A stretch of 6,103 nt of DNA from CAYNST01 sp964399955. Its GTDB lineage: Bacteria > Pseudomonadota > Gammaproteobacteria > Pseudomonadales > Cellvibrionaceae. The notes under the pieces are model-generated. The model was not told where the DNA came from. It searched no databases and worked only from the letters and a program-made list of their open reading frames with translations. The stretch is taken from assembly GCA_964399955.1 (NCBI GenBank), contig CAYNST010000160.1, positions 1 to 6,103 on the forward strand, given 5' to 3'. Position 1 is the first letter of the stretch, and every line of letters starts with the position of its first letter. Below, in pieces: positions 1-6,050 of the stretch. A program made the position numbers and the translations under genes.

Positions 1-55
1 GAGCAACGGCCTTCTAAGCCGTGGGTCACAGGTTCGAATCCTGTCGGGCGCGCCA
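1..55 (+). tRNA. tRNA-Arg (anticodon UCU), 5' end cut off by the window
   Basis: This is the 3' part of a tRNA; the first 21 or so nucleotides lie outside the window. It starts at the 3' strand of the D stem (gagc). The anticodon stem ACGGC/GCCGT encloses the seven-base loop CTTCTAA, giving anticodon TCT (Arg, reads AGA/AGG). The T arm is ACAGG-TTCGAAT-CCTGT (28-44). It is followed by the acceptor strand CGGGCGC, discriminator G and an encoded CCA (53-55). Only 32 bases separate it from tRNA-His, so the two are probably co-transcribed. Confidence 0.93.
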
Positions 56-87
56 CCTTCGGTTTCACGGCCAGCTCATAGCGTTAT

Positions 88-164
88 GGTGACTGTAGCT
101 CAGTTGGTAGAGCCCCGGATTGTGATTCCGGTGGTCGCGGGTTCGAGCCCCGTCAGTCACCCCA
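88..164 (+). tRNA. tRNA-His (anticodon GUG), complete
   Basis: This is a full cloverleaf. The acceptor strand is GTGACTG (89-95), preceded by G88, the extra G-1 characteristic of tRNA-His. The 3' strand CAGTCAC (154-160) is followed by discriminator C161, which sits opposite G-1, and an encoded CCA (162-164). The anticodon stem CCGGA/TCCGG holds the loop TTGTGAT, anticodon GTG. The T arm reads GCGGG-TTCGAGC-CCCGT with one G-U pair. It follows tRNA-Arg closely and appears to be the last gene of that tRNA transcript. Confidence 0.97.
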
Positions 165-235
165 TTCTCACTTCGCCTAACTGCATTTATCTCTTCGCCC
201 CCTTTAAGTTGTTGCTGTCTTTCTGTTCTCCCTCT

Positions 236-259
236 GTGCGCTACGCGCATCATTTTTTT
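236..259 (+). terminator. Rho-independent terminator of the tRNA-Arg/His transcript
   Basis: A GC-rich hairpin GTGCGC-TAC-GCGCAT (236-250; five Watson-Crick pairs plus one G-T, loop of three) is followed after two bases by seven consecutive Ts (253-259). It lies 72 bases beyond the end of tRNA-His and upstream of the proposed nas promoter, so it would insulate the two transcription units. The stem is short but GC-rich. The call is from inspection only; no folding energy was computed. Confidence 0.62.
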
Positions 260-283
260 CGTCTGTCCACTCCAGTCTCTGTC

Positions 284-296
284 GATCAAGTTATTG
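284..296 (+). promoter_or_regulatory. IHF-like binding site upstream of the sigma54 promoter
   Basis: Positions 285-296 read ATCAA-GTTA-TTG and match the IHF core consensus WATCAANNNNTTR at every fixed position except the first W, which is G at 284. The site is centred about 50 bases upstream of the predicted start of the sigma54 promoter at 315-330. That is where IHF usually bends DNA so that an enhancer-bound activator can reach sigma54-RNA polymerase. The match is short and could be chance; its position is what makes it credible. Confidence 0.45.
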
Positions 297-314
297 ATAC
301 GCGCTCCCCTCCTA

Positions 315-330
315 TGGCCTGGCTTTTGCT
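315..330 (+). promoter_or_regulatory. Sigma54 (RpoN) -24/-12 promoter of the nas operon
   Basis: TGGC (315-318), seven bases, then TTGCT (326-330). This reproduces the sigma54 pattern TGGCACG-N4-TTGCW at TGGC, the G at 321, TTGC and the final W, with the required GG-N10-GC spacing (GG 316-317, GC 328-329). Two of the less constrained bases after TGGC differ from consensus. Transcription would start near 340, leaving a leader of about 170 bases before the start codon at 511. RpoN/NtrC control is well established for assimilatory nitrate genes in proteobacteria. I could not recognise a convincing NtrC enhancer pair upstream, so the activator is unknown. Confidence 0.6.
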
Positions 331-340
331 AAAACCCGTC

Positions 341-510
341 CTAAGCAAGGCGGCTGTGGCTCTAAAATTGTTCCAATCCTATTTTTTTGCACCTTTATGT
401 CCCATTTTGGCTGCAAATCAGCGCTTGGATTGAATTCGCATTTCTTTTGGCCGCCTTCCTCTGGTGCACAGCGCACCAACATAGTGTGTTCTCGGGTTTG
501 GAGACTTGGC
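341..510 (+). promoter_or_regulatory. Long untranslated leader of the nas operon with several inverted repeats
   Basis: This stretch has no credible gene. It contains a perfect inverted repeat TGGTGC-ACAGC-GCACCA (462-478). It also contains a distant 8-base complementary pair, AAGGCGGC (347-354) with GCCGCCTT (450-457). A further pair, TGCACC (388-393) with GGTGCA (463-468), would compete with the first hairpin. A run of seven Ts lies at 382-388, preceded only by a weak ATTG-TTC-CAAT stem (367-377). Long nas leaders in Klebsiella, Pseudomonas and Azotobacter are controlled by ANTAR antiterminators (NasR, NasT). Those recognise paired hexaloop hairpins, which I could not identify clearly here. 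Regulation by RNA structure is therefore a suggestion only. Confidence 0.3.
500..504 (+). promoter_or_regulatory. Shine-Dalgarno site fixing the nasC start
   Basis: GGAGA lies six bases before the ATG at 511. It selects this codon over the upstream in-frame ATG at 397, whose extra residues have no resemblance to the family. Confidence 0.7.
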
Positions 511-1776
511 ATGCAAGAAGCGAGAAAACAACTGGTCGTTGTCGGCGGCGGCATGGCTGCTGGCAGACTGCTGGAGGAGTTTGCCAGGCGGTTACCTCAC
601 CGTTTTGATATCACCGTCGTCGGCGATGAGATCCAGGGCAGTTATAACCGCATCATGCTTTCTTCCGTTTTGGCGGATGAAGTAACGGCGGAAGCAATTA
701 TCGGGAAACCGGCAAAATGGTTCAGTGATCACGGGATAAGGTTTTTGGGCGGGCGCAAAGTCAGCCAAATTGACCGCCAAAACCGAACCTTGGTAATGGA
801 TAACGGAGACGGCCTGCACTACGACGAGTTGGTTCTGGCGACCGGTTCGCGGCCTGCGGTTATTCCTGCGCAGAACCAGGGCCTGCAGAACATCTACAGT
901 TTCCGCACACTAGGGGATGTGGAGCAAATTGCCGCTGCGGCCAGAGTGGTGGTGCAGTCGGGTCCCAGTCAGAAGACCGCCAGAGCAGTTGTTGTAGGTG
1001 GTGGCCTGCTGGGGCTGGAGGCGGCCTACGGCCTGGCCAAAAAGGGTTTACCTGTCACTGTGGTTCACCGCAGCGGATGGTTGCTGAATCGCCAGCTGGA
1101 TCCCGCTGCGGGCGAACTGCTGAGGCAGGTTCTGGCCGCCAGGAATATCAATTTTGAGCTTGCAAATGAGGTGGAGGCCTTTCTGGGTGACGACGTATTA
1201 AGCGGGGTTCGGCTCAAGAATGGCAAGACGTTGTGCTGCCAGTTGGCGGTGATAGCGACCGGCATCCGCCCCAACAAGGAGTTGGGTCTGGCCGCCGGCC
1301 TGGCCGGTGCCCGCGGTGTTTTCATTGATGACTACATGTGCACGTCAGACCCTGCCATTAGCGCCATAGGGGAGTGCGCGGAATACCGGGGGGAGACCTT
1401 CGGCCTGGTGGATCCCATCTGGCAGCACTGTGTAAGCCTCGCCGACCGCCTGTGCCTCAATCGCTTAACCCCCTTCAGCTGTCAACCGGTCGCAACCAAG
1501 CTCAAGGTGTCGGGTATACAGCTGTTTTCCGCCGGCATTCATCTTGCCGGCGAAGAACATCGTGAATTGATCCTGCAAGACGCGGCCGCAGGCGTCTATC
1601 GCAAGCTCATCCTCAAGGAGGGCCGCATTCAGGGCGTCGTCCTGTTCGGTGATACGCGCGACGGCCCCGACTATTTCACGATGATGCAAGATCGGGTAGA
1701 CGTCTCAGCTTGTGTGTCCACTTTGCTGCTTGGAAAAGCCTTTTACGGCGAGCTTGCGCAAGCCCAAGCCGCCTAA
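511..1776 (+). CDS. nasC: NAD(P)H/FAD oxidoreductase, electron-transfer subunit of assimilatory nitrate reductase (NirB N-terminal-like)
   Basis: A 421-residue cytoplasmic flavoprotein predicted to take electrons from NAD(P)H and pass them to NasA, encoded next. An N-terminal FAD dinucleotide fold has VVGGGMAAGR (10-19) and the NirB-type signature YNRIMLSSVL (45-54), then LATGSRP (109-115). The NAD(P)H fold has VVVGGGLLGLEAA (160-172), followed by IATGIRPN (248-255) and the second FAD motif IGECAEY (286-292). The C-terminus (TKLKVSGI at 329-336 and LFGDTRDGPDY near 390) resembles the corresponding part of NirB. There is no CxC...CxxC motif, so this is a short form without its own [2Fe-2S] domain. 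ATG 511 is chosen because GGAGA lies six bases upstream and the FAD motif starts at the usual distance; an in-frame ATG at 397 would add 38 unrelated residues. The name follows Klebsiella nasC; Bacillus calls the analogous subunit NasB. A role in NADH-dependent reduction of another partner cannot be excluded, but the neighbour makes this assignment likely. Confidence 0.88.
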   Translation: MQEARKQLVVVGGGMAAGRLLEEFARRLPHRFDITVVGDEIQGSYNRIMLSSVLADEVTAEAIIGKPAKWFSDHGIRFLGGRKVSQIDRQNRTLVMDNGDGLHYDELVLATGSRPAVIPAQNQGLQNIYSFRTLGDVEQIAAAARVVVQSGPSQKTARAVVVGGGLLGLEAAYGLAKKGLPVTVVHRSGWLLNRQLDPAAGELLRQVLAARNINFELANEVEAFLGDDVLSGVRLKNGKTLCCQLAVIATGIRPNKELGLAAGLAGARGVFIDDYMCTSDPAISAIGECAEYRGETFGLVDPIWQHCVSLADRLCLNRLTPFSCQPVATKLKVSGIQLFSAGIHLAGEEHRELILQDAAAGVYRKLILKEGRIQGVVLFGDTRDGPDYFTMMQDRVDVSACVSTLLLGKAFYGELAQAQAA

Positions 1777-1800
1777 CGTGTTCACTCCTAAAACTCCTGC

Positions 1801-1824
1801 GGTGCGGCCTAAACAGGCCGCGCT
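1801..1824 (+). other. Intercistronic hairpin between nasC and nasA
   Basis: A perfect 7-base stem GCGGCCT-AAAC-AGGCCGC (1804-1821) can be extended outward by a T-G, a G-C and a G-T pair to 1801-1824. No T tract follows, so it is not an intrinsic terminator. It sits in the 79-base gap between the two nas genes, 31 bases before the nasA start. It could act as a transcript stabiliser or processing site that sets the ratio of the two subunits; that role is inference. Confidence 0.5.
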
Positions 1825-1855
1825 GGTGCAGGGACCAACATGGCGCAGGTTTTTC

Positions 1856-4507
1856 ATGTCAGAAAGTGCAACTGTAAGGCAGATAGTCAAAACCACCTGT
1901 TGTTATTGTGGCGTCGGCTGCGGCGTGAACGCGGTGGTGGAGGACGCCCGGCTGATTGCCGTGAGCGGAGACAAAGCGCACCCTGCCAACCGTGGGCGTC
2001 TCTGCGTCAAGGGTTCCAGTCTGCATGAAACTCAAGAGAACCAGGACCGTCTGCTCTCGCCCCGCGTGCTAGGCGAGGAGACGGATTGGGACCACGCTTT
2101 GACCCATGTCGCTGCGGGGTTTAGCAGTATTATTCAACGGCACGGCCCCGATGCGGTGGCCTTTTACCTGTCAGGGCAGCTGCTAACGGAGGATTATTAC
2201 GTAGCCAACAAGTTGATCAAGGGCTTTATTGGCACCGCCAACGTGGATACCAATTCCAGGCTTTGCATGGCATCAGCTGTGGTTGCGCACAAGCGCGCCT
2301 TTGGCGGAGACCTGGTACCTGGCTGTTACGAAGACCTGGAACTTGCTGATCTGGTAATCCTCACTGGCTCCAATACCGCCTACGCCCATCCAATCATCTA
2401 CCAGAGAATTGCCAGTGCCAAGGCGCGCCGCCCGGAAATGAAGGTGGTGGTGATCGACCCGCGACGCACCGCTACCTGCGACCTGGCCGATATCCACCTG
2501 CCGCTGAAGCCGGGTAGCGACGCCTTTCTGTTTAACGGTTTACTGGCCTACCTGGCGGCGGAAGGCGGTCTGGACCGCGACTATATCCAGAAGCATTGCG
2601 ATGGCTTTGAACACGCCCTGGCGGCGGCGGTTGAGCAGGCAGGCAGCGTGGAGCAGGCAGCAAAAATGTGTGATCTGCCAGCTGCGCAGCTGCGTGAGGT
2701 ATACCGGCTGTTTGCCGCAACGCCGTGCGCAGTTACGCTCTTTTCCCAGGGCATCAACCAGTCATCTTCTGGAGTGGATAAGGGCAACGCCATTATCAAT
2801 TGCCATTTGGCCAGCGGTAAAATTGGCAGGCCCGGCGCGACGCCCTTTTCCATCACCGGTCAGCCCAACGCCATGGGGGGGCGAGAGGTCGGCGGATTGG
2901 CCAACCAACTGGCGGCTCATATGGGCTTTGCCGATCCAGCCGATGTCGACCGGGTAGCGCGTTTCTGGGATGCGCCGAATATGGCGCAAAAGGACGGGTT
3001 GAAGGCGGTGGACCTGTTTCAGGCAATTGAGGATGGACGCATCAAGGCGGTGTGGGTGATGGCCACCAACCCGGTGGTGTCCATGCCCAATGCAGACAAG
3101 GTCAAGCGGGCGCTGGCCAAATGCGAACTGGTGGTGGTAAGTGAGTGCGTTGAAAATACGGATACCGCCCGTATGGCGCACGTGCTCCTGCCGGCCAGCA
3201 CCTGGAGCGAGAAAAATGGAACCGTCACCAATTCTGAGCGTTGCATATCCTTGCAGAAGGGCTTTCTTTCACCACCGGGAGACGCCCTGCACGACTGGCA
3301 AATTCTTTGCCGGTTTGCCCAGAAACTTGGCTTCAAGCAAGGTTTCAATTACAGCCACCCGGCAGAGATTTTTCGCGAGCATGCCGCCTTGTCTGCATTC
3401 GAGAATGACAATAGTCGCGGCTTCGACATCGGCGCAATGAAAGATATCAGCCTGGAGCAGTATCAGGCCCTGGAGCCGGTTCGCTGGCCGGTCACCGCAC
3501 AGGCCCCACAGGGTACGGATCGGCTTTTTGTCGATGGCCAGTATTTCACTCCCGGTAGACGCGCGCAGCTGATTCCCATTTGGGCTCGCTTGCCGGATGC
3601 TGCTGTGGCCGGTGATCAGATACTGATGAACACGGGCCGCATTCGCGACCAGTGGCATACCATGTCACGCACCGGTACAGCGCCTCGGCTGCTCAGCCAC
3701 ACCGACGAGCCGCATATAGATGCACACCCTGAAGACATCGAGCGGCTCGGCCTGACGGTGGGCGCGCTGGCACAATTGGAAAGCCGCCAAGGCCGCTACT
3801 TTGGTCGCGTGAAGTCCAGCCGCGCCCAGCGCCCCGGTGAGATCTTTGTGCCCATGCACTGGAACGGGAAGTACGCGTCCTGCAGTCGGGCCGATGCGCT
3901 GGTGGGTGATGTGGTGGACCCGTTGTCGGGTCAGCCCGAATTCAAACATGTGCCAGTAACCTTGTCGCCCTTCCCGCAGGTCTGGGCGGGGGTGTTGATG
4001 TGCACAGAAGATATAACTCCTGAGTTGAGCTACTGGAGCAAGATCAGCCTGGAGGCGGGGTTCAAGTTTCGTCTGGCAGCCAGCAGTCCCAATGACTGGA
4101 AAGGCTGGCTCAGGTTGCAGTTTGCCCATATCGAGACCTGGACAGAGCTTTTGGATTCACAGCAAAATTTTTATCGGGCGTTGGGCATGTGCGGGGGCAG
4201 GGTGAGGGTGATCTTCAGCGCCAAGGTGGGCACGCAGCCCGTCGCGGAATCCAGCTGGTTGGAGCAGCGGTTGGGAGAGCCCGCCGACCTAGACCGGCGC
4301 CGGGCGATACTTGCCGGAGGGCAGGGCACCGAGCTGGAGCCGACGGGTGCCATTATTTGCTCCTGCTTTCAGGTGGGCGATTTTGCTATCAGAAAAGCTA
4401 TTTCTGAGGGGTGTCCCGACTTGGGTATGCTGAGCGAGCGGTTGAAATGCGGCACCAATTGCGGCTCTTGCATACCCGAACTGAAGGCGTTGCTGGCGGC
4501 GGGCTGA
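1856..4507 (+). CDS. nasA: Assimilatory nitrate reductase, catalytic molybdenum subunit
   Basis: An 883-residue member of the Mo-bis-MGD (DMSO reductase) family that reduces nitrate to nitrite in the cytoplasm; there is no Tat signal or membrane segment. The [4Fe-4S] ligands are C15, C18, C22 and C50 (TCCYCGVGC, then GRLCVKG). NSRLCMASAV supplies the expected Mo-ligand cysteine, C137. The cofactor-binding C-terminal domain runs from about 587 (MNTGRIRDQWHTMSRTG) to about 705 (MHWNGKYAS, then FKHVPVTLSP). After a linker, residues 832-883 form a BFD-like [2Fe-2S] domain with C835 and C837 (CSCFQ) and C869 and C872 (CGTNCGSC), as in Klebsiella NasA, which has a similar length. This domain is the likely docking point for the flavoprotein encoded upstream. 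ATG 1856 places 14 residues before the first cysteine, typical of the family. Its Shine-Dalgarno is weak (AGGT, 1847-1850). In-frame GTG codons at 1778, 1802 and 1826 are less likely starts. C16 replaces the proline usual in this motif. Confidence 0.95.
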   Translation: MSESATVRQIVKTTCCYCGVGCGVNAVVEDARLIAVSGDKAHPANRGRLCVKGSSLHETQENQDRLLSPRVLGEETDWDHALTHVAAGFSSIIQRHGPDAVAFYLSGQLLTEDYYVANKLIKGFIGTANVDTNSRLCMASAVVAHKRAFGGDLVPGCYEDLELADLVILTGSNTAYAHPIIYQRIASAKARRPEMKVVVIDPRRTATCDLADIHLPLKPGSDAFLFNGLLAYLAAEGGLDRDYIQKHCDGFEHALAAAVEQAGSVEQAAKMCDLPAAQLREVYRLFAATPCAVTLFSQGINQSSSGVDKGNAIINCHLASGKIGRPGATPFSITGQPNAMGGREVGGLANQLAAHMGFADPADVDRVARFWDAPNMAQKDGLKAVDLFQAIEDGRIKAVWVMATNPVVSMPNADKVKRALAKCELVVVSECVENTDTARMAHVLLPASTWSEKNGTVTNSERCISLQKGFLSPPGDALHDWQILCRFAQKLGFKQGFNYSHPAEIFREHAALSAFENDNSRGFDIGAMKDISLEQYQALEPVRWPVTAQAPQGTDRLFVDGQYFTPGRRAQLIPIWARLPDAAVAGDQILMNTGRIRDQWHTMSRTGTAPRLLSHTDEPHIDAHPEDIERLGLTVGALAQLESRQGRYFGRVKSSRAQRPGEIFVPMHWNGKYASCSRADALVGDVVDPLSGQPEFKHVPVTLSPFPQVWAGVLMCTEDITPELSYWSKISLEAGFKFRLAASSPNDWKGWLRLQFAHIETWTELLDSQQNFYRALGMCGGRVRVIFSAKVGTQPVAESSWLEQRLGEPADLDRRRAILAGGQGTELEPTGAIICSCFQVGDFAIRKAISEGCPDLGMLSERLKCGTNCGSCIPELKALLAAG

Positions 4508-4517
4508 AAGCCTGCGA

Positions 4518-5906
4518 TCACGCATCCCCCTTCGGGGCAGATGATACTGTCCGTTCGCTCTCAAGATCGTCTGCCGGGTGTTGATCAATGGGCAGCTCTA
4601 TGATGAATCGACAGCCCTGACCTGGGCTGGAGTCAACTTCAATGCTGCCTCGGTGGTGTTCCTTGATAATGAAATAAGACACTGACAGCCCCAGCCCCGT
4701 GCCGCTGCCCACCGGTTTGGTGGTGAAGAAGGGCTCAAAGATATGCCGTTGAACGGATTCGCTCATACCGGGCCCGTTGTCGTGTATTTCCAAGCGGAGA
4801 CGCCGTTCATTCTGTCGTAAGCGGATGGTGATGGTCGGGTTAGGGGTACCGGCTTCGTGAATGGCTTGTGCGGCATTCAGAAAAATGTTCAGAAACACCT
4901 GTTGCACCTCGGACGCCGAGCAGGCAATGCGCGGCAAATCGGCGTCAAAGTCGCGCAAGACAAAGGGCATGCCCAAACCCTTGCCGCCTTTCAGTTTAAG
5001 CGTGTTTTCTGCCAGTGCCAGACTTTGGTCCACCAGCTCCGCCAAACTGTGGCGGGCAAAACCCGCGTTGTTCTTGTGGGAAAAGTCCAGCATGGTCTTT
5101 ACTATGCCGGCCGCGCGCTCACCGGCAAGCAGTATGGCCTCCAACAAGGTGTTTATGCCTCGCCTGTCCAGGTAGTCCTGCAAGGCTGTGAAATTAAGCT
5201 GCAGTTGGTCAGCAAGTTCGGTATTTTGCGGCAAGGTCAAGGAGAATCGCCGGTTTATGGTGTGAGCGTTGTTGACGATAGCCGCCAGAGGGTTGTTGAT
5301 CTCATGAGCCAGGCCTGCGGCCATCTCGCCCAAACTGAGCATTTTTTCGTTTTGTATCAGGGAGCGCTCCAGGCGAACCTTGAGCGTGACGTCCTGCACC
5401 AGTATTACCGCTCCCTGAACCTCGTGGGACACCAGGGGGTGAATGGTCAAATCCAGGAAGCGAGCGTCCGCGCCTTGGCCAACAACCGTGGCTTCACTGA
5501 CAAAAGAACGCCCCTCGGCAATCGTCTGGCGGATCTTGTCCACCGGTATGAGCGGCTTGCTCCAGACGTCTGTGACCGCCTTGCCCAGCACCTCGGCTTG
5601 CTTGATGCCGCTCCAATTTGCAGCCACTGCGTTCCAGTGGGTGATTTCACCCCTCTCAGTCACACCAATTACCGCCAGGGGCAGGGAGTCGATCAGGCAG
5701 TTGAGATAGTCGCGAGTCTCTATCAGCAATTCCTCGGTCGACTCATGTCGATAGATCTCGCGGCTAAGCTGTTGGCGGGTTCTCTCAAGCAGAGGGCCAA
5801 GCTGCTGGCCGGCCCGCCGTGCCCGGCGCGTTCCCAACAAGAGGTATGCCAAGAGCACCCAATGCGCGATCAGGACCAGAATGATGCCTGTAATCCAATA
5901 AGTCAT
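4518..5906 (-). CDS. Membrane-anchored PAS sensor histidine kinase, orphan in this window
   Basis: A 462-residue two-component sensor kinase. One membrane helix (about 4-24) is followed by an Arg-rich segment and a helical linker (27-66). Residues about 67-175 form a PAS domain, for example LPLAVIGVTERGEITHWN. The phosphoacceptor H201 lies in GLAHEINNPLAAI (198-210). The second helix of the dimerisation domain (AAGIVKTMLDFS, 265-276) comes only after a long stretch of about 50 residues. The ATPase domain has the N box FLNIFLNAAQA (338-348), G1 box DNGPGM (376-381), F box IFEPFFTTK (389-397) and G2 box GSGTGLGLS (400-408), so it should be active. With almost nothing outside the membrane, its signal is probably internal, read by PAS. 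ATG 5906 is chosen; a TTG at 5930 would add eight residues and has no ribosome site, while GAGA at 5917-5920 offers weak support for the ATG. The gene converges on nasA with 10 bases between stops. No response regulator is adjacent, so its partner and stimulus are unknown. Confidence 0.92.
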   Translation of the reverse strand: MTYWITGIILVLIAHWVLLAYLLLGTRRARRAGQQLGPLLERTRQQLSREIYRHESTEELLIETRDYLNCLIDSLPLAVIGVTERGEITHWNAVAANWSGIKQAEVLGKAVTDVWSKPLIPVDKIRQTIAEGRSFVSEATVVGQGADARFLDLTIHPLVSHEVQGAVILVQDVTLKVRLERSLIQNEKMLSLGEMAAGLAHEINNPLAAIVNNAHTINRRFSLTLPQNTELADQLQLNFTALQDYLDRRGINTLLEAILLAGERAAGIVKTMLDFSHKNNAGFARHSLAELVDQSLALAENTLKLKGGKGLGMPFVLRDFDADLPRIACSASEVQQVFLNIFLNAAQAIHEAGTPNPTITIRLRQNERRLRLEIHDNGPGMSESVQRHIFEPFFTTKPVGSGTGLGLSVSYFIIKEHHRGSIEVDSSPGQGCRFIIELPIDQHPADDLESERTVSSAPKGDA

Positions 5907-6001
5907 AAGCTGTGTGTCTCGGTACGGCAAGAGTGTTGGTGACCGGCAGTTAGTCTTACGGCTCGCGAGTGTATGGTGCGCATCAGCGCCCGGGCGGTCA
6001 A

Positions 6002-6042
6002 ATAATTATTGACAGTCATTCTGGTTGCGGTAGAATGCGCGG
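6002..6042 (+). promoter_or_regulatory. Strong sigma70 promoter of tRNA-Val with AT-rich upstream element and GC-rich discriminator
   Basis: The -35 box is TTGACA (6009-6014, perfect) and the -10 box is TAGAAT (6031-6036, one mismatch), with a 16-base spacer. An all-A/T stretch (6001-6010) runs up to and into the -35 box and could serve as a proximal UP element. The bases after the -10 box are GCGCGG, a GC-rich discriminator of the kind found at stringently controlled stable-RNA promoters. The predicted start near 6043 lies about eight bases before the mature tRNA 5' end. Confidence 0.85.
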
Positions 6043-6050
6043 CCTCAACA

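Noticed and set aside
1..32. Near-repeat between the window start (tRNA-Arg) and window end (tRNA-Val), suggesting attachment-site duplication by an island
   Set aside because: Both are genuine tRNAs with different anticodons, and the similarity covers the anticodon stem, variable region and T stem. There is no integrase or other mobility gene between them.
379..388. T7 run as a strong intrinsic terminator in the leader
   Set aside because: The only stem directly upstream is four base pairs (ATTG/CAAT), which is too weak alone. It was kept only as part of the leader-structure suggestion.
462..478. TGGTGC-N5-GCACCA as an NtrC binding site
   Set aside because: NtrC half-sites face the other way (GCACC then GGTGC), and this repeat lies downstream of the proposed promoter. 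It is more plausible as an RNA hairpin.
397..510. N-terminal extension of nasC from ATG 397
   Set aside because: The 38 added residues look like translated non-coding sequence and lie over the leader repeats. ATG 511 has a GGAGA site at ideal spacing and gives the normal family N-terminus.
507..521. A second sigma54-like element, TGGC-N7-AAGC with GG-N10-GC spacing, over the nasC start codon
   Set aside because: The -12 half lacks TT, and initiation there would fall inside the coding region. The element at 315-330 is better matched and better placed.
1712..1855. N-terminal extension of nasA from ATG 1712, overlapping nasC
   Set aside because: It would add 48 residues unlike NasA, and the family normally begins shortly before the first cysteine motif, as it does from ATG 1856.
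4526..4537. CCCCC-TTC-GGGG as a terminator for nasA or the kinase
   Set aside because: The stem is only three or four pairs, no T tract follows on either strand, and the sequence lies within the kinase coding region.
4857..5942. A 361-codon open reading frame on the plus strand, opposite the kinase
   Set aside because: It lies wholly antisense to a kinase gene with all expected motifs, shows no recognisable domain and has no ribosome site that I can see. It is a shadow frame.
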